Part shown: piece after piece, positions 33,511-43,815 of the stretch | How positions within the stretch are numbered: position 1 is the stretch's first letter | Layout of the letters: every line of letters starts with the position of its first letter | NCBI RefSeq assembly: GCF_000224065.1 | Contig: NZ_AFWT01000038.1 | Coordinates: forward strand, 1-45,020 | DNA length: 45,020 nucleotides | Direction: 5' to 3' | DNA from: Thiorhodococcus drewsii AZ1 | Lineage (GTDB): Bacteria > Pseudomonadota > Gammaproteobacteria > Chromatiales > Chromatiaceae | The notes under the pieces: generated by a model | The model's input: the letters and a program-made list of their open reading frames with translations, nothing else | Told to the model about the DNA's origin: nothing | The model's database searches: none | Translations under genes and position numbers: made by a program

Positions 33511-35949
33511 ATGCAAACCCGAACCAAACTGGCCGCCGGGCTCGTTACCATTCTCGTCGTCAATCTTGCTGTCAGTCTCTATGGCATCTATCAGCTGAAA
33601 GCGACCGCCGATCGCGAAGCGGGTGTGCGCGAGCATAGCTCACTGGTCGTCACGACGGCATTGACCGCCCAGGTGCATTTCAAGAAACAGGTGCAGGAGT
33701 GGAAGAATGTCCTGCTCCGAGGGCAGGACAAGGCGCTCTTCGACCGCTATCTCGTCCGCTTCGAGCAAGAGGAGACGCTGACTCGCGAGAGCATTCAGCG
33801 ACTGATCGGTCAACTGGCCGATGAGCCTCGGGCGATCGCCATCGCCCGACGTTTTCTCGACGCCCACGAACGGCTGGGTCGCGAATACCGCCAGGCGCTC
33901 GTGTTCTACCGCGCCGGGGACGCAAGTCCTCAGTTGGTCGTCGACCAGCGGGTGCGCGGGATCGACCGCGAGCCGACCGATCTCATCGACGAGGTGGTGC
34001 GAACCGCGCTCGCGCACAAGGATCGCGTCCTGGCCCAGCTCGATGCCTCGGCCAGGGGGGTGGAGGCCTGGATCCTCGGTCTCATGATCGGAGCCATGAG
34101 CGGGGCCGTCTTTCTGCTCATCTGGCTCGTCGATCGCAACATCGGTCAACCGATCGCCACAGCGACCGCCATTGCTCGCCGGGTCAGCGCGGGCGATTTC
34201 TCGGTTCCGATCAAGGTCGAGGGCTTCGGCGAGCAGGCCGAGATGCTCTCCGCGCTCAAGGCCATGCAGGAGAACCTGGCCAGCTCGCAGGCGAGTCTGC
34301 GCGAGAGCGAGGCGCGCTCGCGCATGCTGCTGGAATCCACCGGCGAGGGCATCTATGGGGTCGATACGGACGGGATCTGCATCTTCTGCAATCCGGCTGC
34401 GGCGCGCATGCTCGGCCATCAGTCGCCGGCCGCGCTCATCGGCTGCGACATGCACCAGGTGGTGCACCACTCGCACGCTGACGGCACGACCTATCCGCTG
34501 GAGAGCTGTCAGGCGTTGGCGACCTACAAACACGGCGTTCCGGCCTTTGGCGACGGCGAGGTCTTCTGGCGTCCGGATGGAAGCTGTTTCTCCGTCGAAT
34601 ACCATTCCAACCCCATTCATCGTGGCGGCAAGCTGGTCGGCGCTGTGGTGACCTTCTCCGATATCTCGGCGCGCAAGGAGGCCGAGTTGGCGTTGCGAGG
34701 TGCCCATGCCGCGCTCGCCGAGGAGCGCTCCCAGCTCGCCGACCGCGTGAAGCGTCGCACCCAGGAGCTGGATCGGGCCAATGCCGAGCTGGCGCGCTCG
34801 GCCCAGGCCAAGGACGAGTTCCTCGCCGCCATGAGTCACGAGCTGCGCACCCCCCTGACCTCCATCCTGGGCTTGTCCGAGACCCTGGGCGATCGTCTTC
34901 TTGGGCCATTGAACGGTCAGCAGGAGAAGGCCATCCGTATGGTCCACGAGAACGGCGCCCATCTGCTCGAACTCATCAACGACATCCTCGATATGTCCCG
35001 CGTGGCCTCGGGCCAGATGAATCTGCGCATGGATCAGGTCCCTGTCGATCAGCTCTGCGATGCCAGCCTGCGGTTGATCGGTCTATCGGCCAAGCGCAAG
35101 GAGCTCAAGGTCACCATGAGCGTCGACCCTGCAGTGCGCTTGGTTCAGGGCGACAGCCGTCGGCTCAAGCAGATGCTGGTCAATCTGCTGGGGAACGCGG
35201 TCAAGTTCACCCCTCAGGGCGGCTCGGTCGGTCTCGACGTCGTCGCCGATGCCGCTCTGCGCGAGGTGCGTTTCTGTATCTGGGATACGGGTGTCGGCAT
35301 ACCGGCCGAGCAGTACGAGCGTCTCTTTCAGCCGTTCGTGCAGCTCGACAGCCGGCCGTCGCGTCAGTACGACGGCACGGGACTGGGGCTGGCGCTGGCC
35401 TCGGGCATGGCCGAGTTGCACCAGGGTCGCATCGAGGTACGGAGCCAGGTCGGCGAGGGCAGCCGCTTCGAGATCGTCCTGCCCTGGGATCCGGAGGCAC
35501 AGAGCGCCGATCGGCTCGATTGGCACGTGGTTCCGAGCGCGGACGTCGAGGGTCCGGTCGAAACGGGATCGCCTCCGCGCGTCTTGCTGGTGGACGACAA
35601 CGACAGCAATCTGGAGATGATCTCGACCTATCTGCGCATCAAAGGCTGCGAGGTGCGCACCGCCAACAGCGGGTTGAAGGCGATCGCCATGGTCGGGGAG
35701 GCTCGCCCCGATATCGTTCTGATGGACGTGCAGATGCCTGAAATGGACGGTTTGGAGACCACCCGGCGTTTGCGCGAAGACCCGGCGCTGCGTCTGATCC
35801 CCATCATCGCGGTGACCGCCCTGGCGATGCCGGGCGATCGCGAGCAGTGCCTGGAGGCGGGCATGGACGACTATCTGAGCAAGCCACTCGGTCTCAAGGA
35901 GCTGCACGGAGCGCTCATCAACTGGATTAGCCGGACACGGGCTGCATGA
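33511..35949 (+). CDS. Hybrid sensor histidine kinase
   Basis: 812 residues from ATG 33511 (MQTRTKLAAG); an in-frame TTG at 33466 is less likely. Order: membrane helix (about 9-28), periplasmic helical bundle (about 30-185), second helix (about 187-207), HAMP (RNIGQPIATATAIARRVSAGDF), coiled coil, PAS domain (about 272-395, STGEGIYGVDTDGICIFCNPAAARMLG), HisKA with phospho-accepting His in MSHELRTPLTSILG (about 443), HATPase with NLLGNAVKFTP, DTGVGIP and GTGLGLALASGM, and a C-terminal receiver with DD near its start, Asp in IVLMDVQMPEMDG (about 738) and the conserved Lys in YLSKPLG. No separate response regulator lies beside it, so phosphorelay to a distant HPt is likely. A stem GGGCTGC/GCAGCCC overlaps the stop codon. 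Confidence 0.95.
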   Translation: MQTRTKLAAGLVTILVVNLAVSLYGIYQLKATADREAGVREHSSLVVTTALTAQVHFKKQVQEWKNVLLRGQDKALFDRYLVRFEQEETLTRESIQRLIGQLADEPRAIAIARRFLDAHERLGREYRQALVFYRAGDASPQLVVDQRVRGIDREPTDLIDEVVRTALAHKDRVLAQLDASARGVEAWILGLMIGAMSGAVFLLIWLVDRNIGQPIATATAIARRVSAGDFSVPIKVEGFGEQAEMLSALKAMQENLASSQASLRESEARSRMLLESTGEGIYGVDTDGICIFCNPAAARMLGHQSPAALIGCDMHQVVHHSHADGTTYPLESCQALATYKHGVPAFGDGEVFWRPDGSCFSVEYHSNPIHRGGKLVGAVVTFSDISARKEAELALRGAHAALAEERSQLADRVKRRTQELDRANAELARSAQAKDEFLAAMSHELRTPLTSILGLSETLGDRLLGPLNGQQEKAIRMVHENGAHLLELINDILDMSRVASGQMNLRMDQVPVDQLCDASLRLIGLSAKRKELKVTMSVDPAVRLVQGDSRRLKQMLVNLLGNAVKFTPQGGSVGLDVVADAALREVRFCIWDTGVGIPAEQYERLFQPFVQLDSRPSRQYDGTGLGLALASGMAELHQGRIEVRSQVGEGSRFEIVLPWDPEAQSADRLDWHVVPSADVEGPVETGSPPRVLLVDDNDSNLEMISTYLRIKGCEVRTANSGLKAIAMVGEARPDIVLMDVQMPEMDGLETTRRLREDPALRLIPIIAVTALAMPGDREQCLEAGMDDYLSKPLGLKELHGALINWISRTRAA

Positions 35950-36010
35950 GTGGCGCAGCCCAGGTGTCTCCTTCCCGTAGGGCCTCTGGCGTTCAGGGTG
36001 CGGTTGGCGA

Positions 36011-37996
36011 TCACCTGGGATGGAACCCGCGCAGCAGACGACGGAGCCGATCGGCTGTCGCCTCCTGTCCCGCACGACCGAATCGGGCCGGGATATAGAG
36101 TGCGATGAAACGGCTCACCTTCGCCGCAAGGTCCGGGCGCTGTCGAGCGACCCGTCGGCCATAGTCGCTCGGTCCCTCCTGTGGCTGGCGCGCGATCCCA
36201 GCGCGCGCGAGGCGTTGGCAGAATCGCTGGTACTGGGCGTCGAGCGGACTCAGCCGGCGTTCGCCGCGCAGCATGGCGAGCAGGATGAGGCCGAGCGTCA
36301 GGGATGCGGCCAGGATCATGAGGATCGCGATCCCGTATTCGCCGAAATCGGCGAGTCCGATCCGTTCGAGCAGTGCGTACTGGTCGGCGAGGGAGAAATC
36401 CAGCACCCAATTCTGCCAGGCCGCGTCCAGGCTGTCGGTGAAGAGCCTCAGGTTCTTGATCAGCCGGGCGAGCCGGTCGGCATCGTGGAGATCGAAGCGG
36501 ACGGAGGAGCCCGCGCCGAGCAGCCGCGTGGCGCTGCGGTTGTCGATGCGGCTCGGGTCGATGGCGGCGGTCGGATCCACCCGGACCCAGCCGCGTCCCC
36601 GGATCAGCACCTCGACCCAGGCGTGCGCATCCGATTGCCAGACCGCCATGTAGCCGCCGATTCGGTTCGGTTCACCCCCGAGATAGCCCAGCACGATGCG
36701 CGATGGCACGCCGCCGATGCGCATCAGCAAGGCGAAGGCGCTGGCATAGTGCTCGCAGAACCCGCTACGGGTCTCGAACAGAAACTGGTCTGCCGGGTTC
36801 GCGCCTAGTGCGGGTGGTAGCAAGGTGTAATGGAAGTCCTCGCGGTGCAGATACTCAAGTCCGCGTTGGACCAGGCCCCAGTCGTCGTTTGACTCGGCAC
36901 GCCAATCGGCGACCAGATCGCGCATCCGTTGGGTGACGTTGGCTGGAAGCCTGAGCGCGTAGTCGCGTCGTGTCGCGTTGGGTTCCCCTGTTCGATAGTC
37001 GAGTGCCGAGCGTACCCGGTAGCGCTTGGCGGTATCCACCGGCTGACGCGAGACGAGCTGCAGGTCGGATGTGATGAAGCTGGCATCGGGCGCGGTGATG
37101 GGTACGTCCAAGGCGAACAGCCATGTCCGGTTGGTCTCCTCCAGCAGCACCTCGTAGTCGAGCTGTCTCGTCGCGCTCTCCAGCCGCGCTCGGGCGGGAT
37201 CGACCGCTGGCGGGTTGCCGGGCGTCCAGCGCCGTCCATCCATCTCCCAGAGCACGGGGCCGCGCCAGTAGCGTTCGCCAGACGGCGGTGGTTGGCCCTC
37301 GAAGCGGACCCTGAAAGCGAGCGCTCCGTTCACCACCAGTTCGCTGATGCGTCCGGGTTCCATGGTGTCGGACATCCCGGTCGTTCCCTTGTCTCGATCC
37401 AGTCCCAGGTCCCAGAGCGGGGCGGTCAGTCGCGGGAAGAGCAGGAAGAGCACCAGCGTCAGGGGCAGGGCCTGGAGCGCGAGTCTGGCTGCGACCGAGA
37501 CGGCCGAGCGGAACTCGCGGTTTCGGAGCCCGCCGTTGAGATCGACCAGCAGCGCGACCAGCCCCAGTGCGACAAGGGCGAGATAGAGCGCAAGTCCGAA
37601 CGACTGGTCGAAGAGGAATTGGGCGACGATCAGGAAGCCGATCAGGATGAGGGTCAGACGCAGGTCGCGCCGGGTCTTCAGCTCCAACAGCTTGAGCGCC
37701 AGCATGCTGGTCAGGAGCGCTGTCCCGCCGTCCTGTCCGACCAGGGTATGGTTGGCGTACAGACAGTTGGCGATCGCGGCGATGGTGAGCAGGGCGCGTA
37801 GCGCGGGTCCGGGTAGCGCGGCCGGCCAGCGAAAGGCGGCGAGTCGCACCGCGACCACCAGGGCGAGAAAGGCGTCGATCCGCCAGTCCAGGTAGCGCGT
37901 CAGCGGCAGCCCGGCGGCGATCACCAGCAGGCTGGTCCAGAGCGTCTGGTGGGGCTCGGGACGCTCATGCGGTGGGATGGGGCGGGTTTTGCGCAT
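36011..37996 (-). CDS. TgpA-type transglutaminase-like membrane protein
   Basis: 661 residues from ATG 37994-37996, with AGGAGG upstream. The N-terminal DUF3488 region has about six membrane helices (residues 20-190). A large periplasmic domain with a transglutaminase-like core follows: Cys in RSGFCEHYASAFALLMR (about 411), His in WQSDAHAWVEV (about 457) and Asp in WVRVDPTAAI (about 472). A last helix (about 555-577) precedes a cytoplasmic DUF4129-like tail. The intact Cys-His-Asp triad implies protease or transamidase activity on the outer face of the inner membrane; the Pseudomonas TgpA relative is essential for growth. It normally follows DUF58 directly; here a diguanylate cyclase gene sits between. 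Confidence 0.93.
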   Translation of the reverse strand: MRKTRPIPPHERPEPHQTLWTSLLVIAAGLPLTRYLDWRIDAFLALVVAVRLAAFRWPAALPGPALRALLTIAAIANCLYANHTLVGQDGGTALLTSMLALKLLELKTRRDLRLTLILIGFLIVAQFLFDQSFGLALYLALVALGLVALLVDLNGGLRNREFRSAVSVAARLALQALPLTLVLFLLFPRLTAPLWDLGLDRDKGTTGMSDTMEPGRISELVVNGALAFRVRFEGQPPPSGERYWRGPVLWEMDGRRWTPGNPPAVDPARARLESATRQLDYEVLLEETNRTWLFALDVPITAPDASFITSDLQLVSRQPVDTAKRYRVRSALDYRTGEPNATRRDYALRLPANVTQRMRDLVADWRAESNDDWGLVQRGLEYLHREDFHYTLLPPALGANPADQFLFETRSGFCEHYASAFALLMRIGGVPSRIVLGYLGGEPNRIGGYMAVWQSDAHAWVEVLIRGRGWVRVDPTAAIDPSRIDNRSATRLLGAGSSVRFDLHDADRLARLIKNLRLFTDSLDAAWQNWVLDFSLADQYALLERIGLADFGEYGIAILMILAASLTLGLILLAMLRGERRLSPLDAQYQRFCQRLARAGIARQPQEGPSDYGRRVARQRPDLAAKVSRFIALYIPARFGRAGQEATADRLRRLLRGFHPR

Positions 37997-38021
37997 CCTC
38001 GTCCTCCTTGGTGCCTGGTCT

Positions 38022-39803
38022 TTAAGTGTCGGTTGGCGACGACTGGTTGTACGCGTGCGAAGCGCGTGCGTCTTCCCACAGCCAGGCCTGATTGCGCCCG
38101 TTCCTCTTTGCCTGGTAAAGCGCCTGGTCGGCCCGCGCGATCAGCAGCGATGCGTCCTCGGTCGGCTTGGGGATCATGGAGGCCGCCCCGACGCTGAAGG
38201 TCAACACCCCGACTGGCGAGCGGGCATGCGGCAGAGCCCTCGCATGCATCGACTGGCAGAGCGCACGCGCGAACGACAGCGCACCCTCCTCGGGCGTCCC
38301 AGGCAGCACCGCCGCGAACTCCTCTCCGCCATAGCGGGCGACGGCGTCTCCGGCGCGATGGATCGAGTCCCGAACGAGACGCCCGACCTCTCGCAGACAG
38401 GTGTCGCCCGTCTGATGGCCGTAGTGGTCGTTGTACTGTTTGAAAAAGTCGATATCGATCATGAGCAGCGAAAGGGGCGTTCCGGCGCGTTTGGCGCGCT
38501 CCCATTCCTGCTCCAGTATCTCGTCGAAGCGGCGACGGTTGGCCACCCCGGTCAGGCCGTCCGTGGTCGCCAGGGCGGCCAGCTGCAGGTTGGCCTCGCG
38601 CAGCTGCGCGGTGCGCTCGCGGATTCGGTCCTCCAGCGAACGATTGACCTGTTCCAGTGCGTGCTTGCGTTCGAACAGCGTCGCCGTCATGCCTCGGATG
38701 GATGAGACCAGTTCGTTCAGCTCGCGGAGTTTGAAAGGGCGTACGGTGAAGTTGAACGTTTCCTCGCCATGATCGATACGGTAGGCCACCTGCGCCAGCT
38801 TCTGGAGTGGCTGGCTGAAGCTGATTGCGACCCGGTTGGCCAGAAACACCAGGAGGAGCGACATGAATACGCCCAGCAGGAGCATGTGGTAGCGCAGGTC
38901 GGCGACGGATCCAAGGGCCACCTCGACCGGCTGGCGAACGACGATGTGCCAGCTCAGGGTATCGGTGCCCGGTGCCCGAACGATCGTTTGGGCGGTCAGA
39001 TATCTTCGATTGTCCCAGTCCAGGATCGCATAGCCCGACTTGGGAAGCCTCTGCCCGAGAGAGTGGAGCTGGCCGTCGCCTTGGATGGGGTAGAGCACAT
39101 AGCCCTCCTGATCGACCAAGAGCACCTCGATGTCTTGAGCGGTGTTCTCGGGGCTCATTCCTTCGCTGATGACGGCATCGACCCAGTTCCAATTGGCATG
39201 GGTGGCAACGATGCCCAGCCATTGGCCCTCGGGGTCTCGGATCGGAGCGGCGAAGTCGATGAAGCGCAGGGGGACGTCCGGATCGGCGTTCTGGAGGTAG
39301 TGCTCCAGCAGCAGTGCTTGATGGACGTCACCGAGGAATGGTCCCGTGCGGCCGTGAACGAACCAGGGTCGCTGGCTCACATCCTTGCCTTCGAGGAGAT
39401 GCCCGGTTGCGATCACCACCCTGCCGCTCGTGTCGGCCACGCCCATCCAGGCGTAGGGAGTGTAGCTCTCCTTCGCCGCTTCGATGATGGTTCGCACGGC
39501 GGGATTCGTCCAGTCACCACTGGTGAGTAGCGGGGAGCGGCTCATGAGTGTGATCTCGCGGAGTCGCTCGATAAGACTCTGCGAAATGCTGTTCGCGATG
39601 GAGCGCGAGATTTCGCGCGTCCGCTCCCCGCTGAGCGCGATCATGCTGCGTGCGGCGAGATGTTCGATGAGTCCTGTGGAGGTGATGCCGAGAATCAGCG
39701 AGACCCCACCGAACATGAGTGTCAGGCGGAAGCGAATGCCGCCCCAAAAGCGCCGGATGTCAGGGCGTGGTGAGGCCGTTAGGTCTTTTCCGGGACTGTT
39801 CAT
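38022..39803 (-). CDS. Membrane diguanylate cyclase with periplasmic Cache sensor
   Basis: 593 residues. Two membrane helices (about 25-48 and 305-327) flank a periplasmic dCACHE-type sensor (TPYAWMGVADTSGRVVIATGHLLEGKDVSQRPWFVHG, then FAAPIRDPEGQWLGIVATHANW). A HAMP-like segment, a coiled coil (about 375-425) and a GGDEF domain (about 430-585) follow, with DGLTGVANRRRFDE, MIDIDFFKQYND and ARYGGEEFAAVLPG. The inhibitory I-site RAGD sits five residues before GGEEF, so product inhibition should work, unlike the cyclase at 19.4 kb. It lies between DUF58 (96 bp upstream) and the transglutaminase gene (25 bp downstream), all on one strand. Confidence 0.95.
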   Translation of the reverse strand: MNSPGKDLTASPRPDIRRFWGGIRFRLTLMFGGVSLILGITSTGLIEHLAARSMIALSGERTREISRSIANSISQSLIERLREITLMSRSPLLTSGDWTNPAVRTIIEAAKESYTPYAWMGVADTSGRVVIATGHLLEGKDVSQRPWFVHGRTGPFLGDVHQALLLEHYLQNADPDVPLRFIDFAAPIRDPEGQWLGIVATHANWNWVDAVISEGMSPENTAQDIEVLLVDQEGYVLYPIQGDGQLHSLGQRLPKSGYAILDWDNRRYLTAQTIVRAPGTDTLSWHIVVRQPVEVALGSVADLRYHMLLLGVFMSLLLVFLANRVAISFSQPLQKLAQVAYRIDHGEETFNFTVRPFKLRELNELVSSIRGMTATLFERKHALEQVNRSLEDRIRERTAQLREANLQLAALATTDGLTGVANRRRFDEILEQEWERAKRAGTPLSLLMIDIDFFKQYNDHYGHQTGDTCLREVGRLVRDSIHRAGDAVARYGGEEFAAVLPGTPEEGALSFARALCQSMHARALPHARSPVGVLTFSVGAASMIPKPTEDASLLIARADQALYQAKRNGRNQAWLWEDARASHAYNQSSPTDT

Positions 39804-39899
39804 GCCATTGACGTCGGTGGGTTCTGATTCGCTTCAACGGATGAAAAAGATGCCGACAGTCTGTCGACGCTGTCGAGTCTCCTGCTGGCCGCCGAAGCC

Positions 39900-40868
39900 T
39901 CACGCACCTTCATATCCGAACAGCGCCAAGCGGGTCAGGCAGCGTTGGGTGTGGGCCGCGCCCTGGTCCAGCCCCTCGACGGCACCGGGAAGACGCAGCC
40001 CGAAGCGAACTCGGGCGGTGCTGGCGTCCAGCACCTGACGGGCCAGCAGGCTCAGGCGCACCTCGGGGTCCGTCGCGTCGAGGTGCGACCAGTCGAGCCA
40101 GAGCTCCTGGCCCTGATCCCCGCCGAAGAGCTTCACCGTCAGGCCGCGCTCTCGAGCAAAGGCCTTCCAGTCGATATGGCGCGGGGAATCGCCTGGGCGA
40201 TAGCCGCGCGATCCCTGATAGTCCTCGGCCCCCTCGCCTCGGTGGCGATGCGGACGGCGATCCTCCCCGGCGTCCGATGTGGGTGGCGGCGCCTGAGTAG
40301 CCGGCTTTGGATAGACCAGCGTGCTGGCGTCGCTGGCGATGAGACACCAGGCGCGAAAGAGTCCCATCGGGTGGCGCGTTTCGACCTTCAGGTCCACGAG
40401 CCGGAGCGGGCCGCGACGCTCGGTCGCGATACCGAGGTGGACCGAACGTTGGTCGCCTGGCGGGACGTATTGCGGATCCGGTCCCTGGCCATCCTTGAGG
40501 ACGCGGATGTCGTAGCGGGGGCGCGAACGCTCGGAGCGCAAGGCGACCTCGAACTGGGCCGCCTCCCCGGCGAAGACCGCTGTCCCGCCTCGGACCTGGA
40601 TGGCGAGCCCGAGCAGATCGAACCAGGCGTGATGCATGGCCACAATCCCGATCGAGGCGAGGAAGAAGGTGAAGAGCAGCCCCAGGTTGTTCTGATAGTT
40701 CAGCGATCCAATCAGCATGAGCATGAGCACGGCGCCGAATAGCGTTCCGGTGGCGGTCGGCAGGATGTAGATCTGGCGCGCCCGCACGCGCGCGATGCCA
40801 TCCGGGTCGCTTGGCACGCGACGCAGCATGCCCTCGAAGACACGGCGGATGCGGTCGCGCGGGCTCAC
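39900..40868 (-). CDS. DUF58 family protein
   Basis: 322 residues starting at GTG 40866-40868, which overlaps the MoxR stop (GTGA). Two adjacent membrane helices (about 35-80) anchor it. The DUF58 block follows with the conserved EGAEDYQGSRGYRPGDSPRHIDWKAFARERGLTVKLF. DUF58 is related to VWA domains and partners MoxR ATPases in many bacteria. The MoxR-DUF58-TgpA trio is thought to act in periplasmic or envelope protein maturation; this is inference from conservation. A spacer of about 40 residues (PPPTSDAGEDRRPHRHRGE) before the DUF58 block is polar and probably flexible. Confidence 0.92.
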   Translation of the reverse strand: MSPRDRIRRVFEGMLRRVPSDPDGIARVRARQIYILPTATGTLFGAVLMLMLIGSLNYQNNLGLLFTFFLASIGIVAMHHAWFDLLGLAIQVRGGTAVFAGEAAQFEVALRSERSRPRYDIRVLKDGQGPDPQYVPPGDQRSVHLGIATERRGPLRLVDLKVETRHPMGLFRAWCLIASDASTLVYPKPATQAPPPTSDAGEDRRPHRHRGEGAEDYQGSRGYRPGDSPRHIDWKAFARERGLTVKLFGGDQGQELWLDWSHLDATDPEVRLSLLARQVLDASTARVRFGLRLPGAVEGLDQGAAHTQRCLTRLALFGYEGA

Positions 40869-41809
40869 ACTGGGACCCGTTCCAATAGGAAGGTCGCGAT
40901 CTCCTCCTCGCCGACCCGTTGTCCGGCGGCGCCAGCGCTCAGCCGGTGCACCGCGCAGGCAGGCAAGACCGCCTGCACGTCCTCCGGAATCGTGTAGTCC
41001 CGATCGGCCATCAGCGCCCAGGCCTTGGCGGCGTGCAGCATGCCGAGACCCGCGCGCGGAGAGAGCCCGAAGGCGAACCGCTCGCTCGCCCGCGTGAACT
41101 GGAGGATGGCGTGCACGTAATCGATGATGGGGGGCGCGGCATGAACCTGGAACACCGCGTCCTGAAGCGCGATTAATTGGGCATTGTCGAGCGCCGGCGC
41201 CTGACGGGCGACCATGGCGCGGCGGTCCTCGCCGGCGAGCAGGGTCTTCTCCTGCTCGGCGTCCGGGTAGCCGAGCTGGATGCGCATCAGGAAGCGGTCG
41301 AGCTGAGACTCGGGCAGCGGAAAGGTGCCGACCTGGAACAGCGGATTCTGGGTGGCGATGACGAAGAAGGGCTCGGGCAGGGGACGGGTTTCGCCATCGA
41401 CCGTGACCTGGCGCTCCTCCATCGCCTCCAGCAGGGCGCTCTGGGCCTTGGGCGTCGCCCGGTTGATTTCGTCGGCCAGGACCAGCTGCGAGAAGATCGG
41501 CCCCGGGTGGAAGCGGAAGCCCTCGCTCGCGCGGTCGTAGACCGAGACCCCGATGACGTCCGCCGGCAGCAGGTCGCTGGTGAACTGGATGCGCGAGTAG
41601 TCCAGACCCAGCAGGCGCGCCAGTAGGTGGGCGAGGGTGGTCTTGCCGACGCCGGGCAGATCCTCGATCAGCAGATGGCCGCGCGCCAGCAGACAGGCGA
41701 GCGCGAGCCGCAGTTCGCGATCCTTGCCGAGGATGACGGCGCGCGCGCTATCGAGGATGCTTTCGGTGAGATTGGCGCGCGGTCTCGGATGGCGTTGGGT
41801 CAGGCTCAT
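40865..41809 (-). CDS. MoxR-family AAA+ ATPase (cluster 2)
   Basis: 314 residues. AAA+ motifs: Walker A IEDLPGVGKTTLAHLLARLLG (about 55-75), RIQFTSDLLPADVIG, Walker B LVLADEINRATPKAQSALLEAMEERQVTV, and sensor 1 PFFVIATQNPLFQVGTFPLPESQLDRFLMRI. The C-terminal lid has GLSPRAGLGMLHAAKAWALMADRDYTIPEDVQAVLPA. It is the first gene of the MoxR-DUF58-(cyclase)-transglutaminase run and a paralogue of the MoxR at 29.5 kb from a different subfamily (LGLDYSRIQFTSDLLPADVIG type). It diverges from mnmG. Confidence 0.94.
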   Translation of the reverse strand: MSLTQRHPRPRANLTESILDSARAVILGKDRELRLALACLLARGHLLIEDLPGVGKTTLAHLLARLLGLDYSRIQFTSDLLPADVIGVSVYDRASEGFRFHPGPIFSQLVLADEINRATPKAQSALLEAMEERQVTVDGETRPLPEPFFVIATQNPLFQVGTFPLPESQLDRFLMRIQLGYPDAEQEKTLLAGEDRRAMVARQAPALDNAQLIALQDAVFQVHAAPPIIDYVHAILQFTRASERFAFGLSPRAGLGMLHAAKAWALMADRDYTIPEDVQAVLPACAVHRLSAGAAGQRVGEEEIATFLLERVPV

Positions 41810-41828
41810 GGACTAGGCTCCGCTCGTG

Positions 41829-41891
41829 CCGTGCTTGCTGGGCACGGTGAAAAAGGCACTGGTATCAAGAGGGTAAACCTCTCCGGAGAGG
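41829..41891. repeat. Two hairpins in the moxR-mnmG divergent gap
   Basis: CCGTGC/GCACGG (41829-41847) and the perfect palindrome CCTCTCCGGAGAGG (41878-41891) lie in the 131-bp gap. The second is 50 bp before the mnmG start and could be an operator or part of the 5' leader. No clear -35/-10 pair stands out. Confidence 0.5.
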
Positions 41892-41940
41892 CGATGAATT
41901 GGGTTAAACTACTCGGCTTGTTTGAAGCAGGTTTCCTATC

Positions 41941-43815
41941 ATGATTGCGAGCGATCGATACGATGTCGTGGTTGTCGGCGGCGGCCACGCCGGGACCGAG
42001 GCGGCACTGGCTGCGGCGCGTTGCGGCGCCCGCACATTGCTGCTCACCCAGAACATCGAGACCATCGGTCAGATGAGCTGCAACCCGGCGATCGGTGGGA
42101 TCGGCAAGGGGCATCTGGTCAAGGAGATCGACGCGCTCGGCGGGTTCATGGGCCGTGCCGCCGACCGGGGCGGGATCCAGTTCCGCATCCTCAATGCCAG
42201 CAAGGGCGCGGCTGTGCGTGCCACTCGCGCCCAGGCGGACCGTCTGCTCTACAAGGCGGTCGTGCGTTCGGCGGTGGAGAATCAGCCTGGGCTCTCGATC
42301 TTCCAGCAGGCGGTCGACGACCTCATCGTCGAGCAGGATCGCGTTGTCGGCGTCCAGACCCAGATGGGGCTGCGCTTTATGGCGTCTGCCGTGGTGCTGA
42401 CGGTCGGGACCTTCCTCGGCGGTCGTATCCATGTGGGTCTCTCCAACTATGAGGGCGGGCGCGCCGGCGATCCACCGTCCAATGCGCTGGCCAAGCGGCT
42501 GCGCGAGCTGCCATTTCGTGTCGAACGTCTCAAAACAGGCACCCCGCCGCGCATCGACGCCCGCAGTATCGACTTCAGCCGCATGACCGAGCAGCCCGGC
42601 GACGATCCGGTCCCGGTCTTCTCCTTCATGGGCCGTGCGGAGGACCATCCGCGTCAGATCAGCTGCCACATCACCCATACCAGCGAGCGCACCCACGAGA
42701 TCATTCGCTCCGGGCTGTCGCGCTCGCCGCTCTTCACCGGCGTGATCGAGGGTGTGGGGCCGCGCTACTGTCCCTCGATCGAGGACAAGATCGTGCGTTT
42801 CGCCGACAAGAGCTCGCATCAGATCTTCGTCGAACCCGAGGGACTCACCACCCACGAGGTCTATCCCAACGGCATCTCCACCAGCCTACCCTACGACATC
42901 CAAGAGGCGCTGGTGCGCTCCATCGTTGGCTTCGAGCAGGCCCACCTGACCCGGCCCGGCTACGCGATCGAATACGACTTCTTCGATCCGCGCGATCTCA
43001 AGCCGTCGCTGGAGACCCGCTTCGTCCAGGGTCTCTTCTTCGCCGGTCAGATCAACGGCACCACCGGCTACGAGGAGGCCGCCGCCCAGGGGCTGCTGGC
43101 CGGCGCCAACGCGGCGCTCCAGGTCCAGGGACGCGAGCCCTGGTCGCCCTATCGCGATCAGGCCTACATCGGCGTCATGGTCGACGATCTCATCACCCGT
43201 GGCACCAACGAACCCTATCGCATGTTCACCAGCCGTGCTGAGTACCGGCTCATGCTTCGCGAAGACAATGCCGATCTGCGTCTGACCGAGATCGGACGGG
43301 GTCTGGGTCTGGTCGGCGAGGAGCAATGGCGGTTCTTCGAGGACAAACGCGAGTCGATCGAGCGCGAGCGTCAGCGTCTGCGCGACACCTGGGTGCGGCC
43401 CGAGACGGTGGACCAGTCGCTCGCCGCCCAGGTGCTCGGCGAACCGCTGCGCCGCGAGGCGCGGGCGCTGGACCTGCTGGCCCGGCCCAATGTCGGCCAT
43501 GCCGGTATCCGGGCGCTGGCGGGCGATCCGCCCGAGCCGCTGGCGCCCGAGGTCGCCGAGCAACTGGAGATCCAGTCGCGCTACGACGGCTACATCGCCC
43601 GTCAGCGCGCCGAGATCGACCGTCAGCGCGAGCAGGAGGCCAAGGTCTTGCCGGACGACTTCGATTTCGATCAGGTGCGGGGACTCTCGGCCGAGGTGCG
43701 CGAGAAATTCAACCGGGTCCGCCCGACAACCGTGGGTCAGGCTGCGCGCATCCCAGGTGTGACTCCGGCGGCGGTGTCGCTCTTACTCATCCATCTCAAG
43801 CGACAGGCTGGCTAG
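41941..43815 (+). CDS. mnmG: tRNA uridine-5-carboxymethylaminomethyl modification enzyme MnmG
   Basis: 624 residues. With MnmE, MnmG adds the carboxymethylaminomethyl group to U34 of several tRNAs, using FAD and methylene-THF. The FAD-binding loop [18 protein letters not shown] is at about 10-27. The GidA signatures [26 protein letters not shown] (about 45-70) and [11 protein letters not shown] are present, as are [22 protein letters not shown] with the catalytic Cys region upstream and [18 protein letters not shown]. The C-terminal helical domain that binds MnmE (to [23 protein letters not shown]) is complete. It is not followed by rsmG or parAB, so it is not in the classical oriC-linked gid operon. 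Its stop codon overlaps the HEPN remnant on the other strand. Confidence 0.98.
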   Translation: MIASDRYDVVVVGGGHAGTEAALAAARCGARTLLLTQNIETIGQMSCNPAIGGIGKGHLVKEIDALGGFMGRAADRGGIQFRILNASKGAAVRATRAQADRLLYKAVVRSAVENQPGLSIFQQAVDDLIVEQDRVVGVQTQMGLRFMASAVVLTVGTFLGGRIHVGLSNYEGGRAGDPPSNALAKRLRELPFRVERLKTGTPPRIDARSIDFSRMTEQPGDDPVPVFSFMGRAEDHPRQISCHITHTSERTHEIIRSGLSRSPLFTGVIEGVGPRYCPSIEDKIVRFADKSSHQIFVEPEGLTTHEVYPNGISTSLPYDIQEALVRSIVGFEQAHLTRPGYAIEYDFFDPRDLKPSLETRFVQGLFFAGQINGTTGYEEAAAQGLLAGANAALQVQGREPWSPYRDQAYIGVMVDDLITRGTNEPYRMFTSRAEYRLMLREDNADLRLTEIGRGLGLVGEEQWRFFEDKRESIERERQRLRDTWVRPETVDQSLAAQVLGEPLRREARALDLLARPNVGHAGIRALAGDPPEPLAPEVAEQLEIQSRYDGYIARQRAEIDRQREQEAKVLPDDFDFDQVRGLSAEVREKFNRVRPTTVGQAARIPGVTPAAVSLLLIHLKRQAG

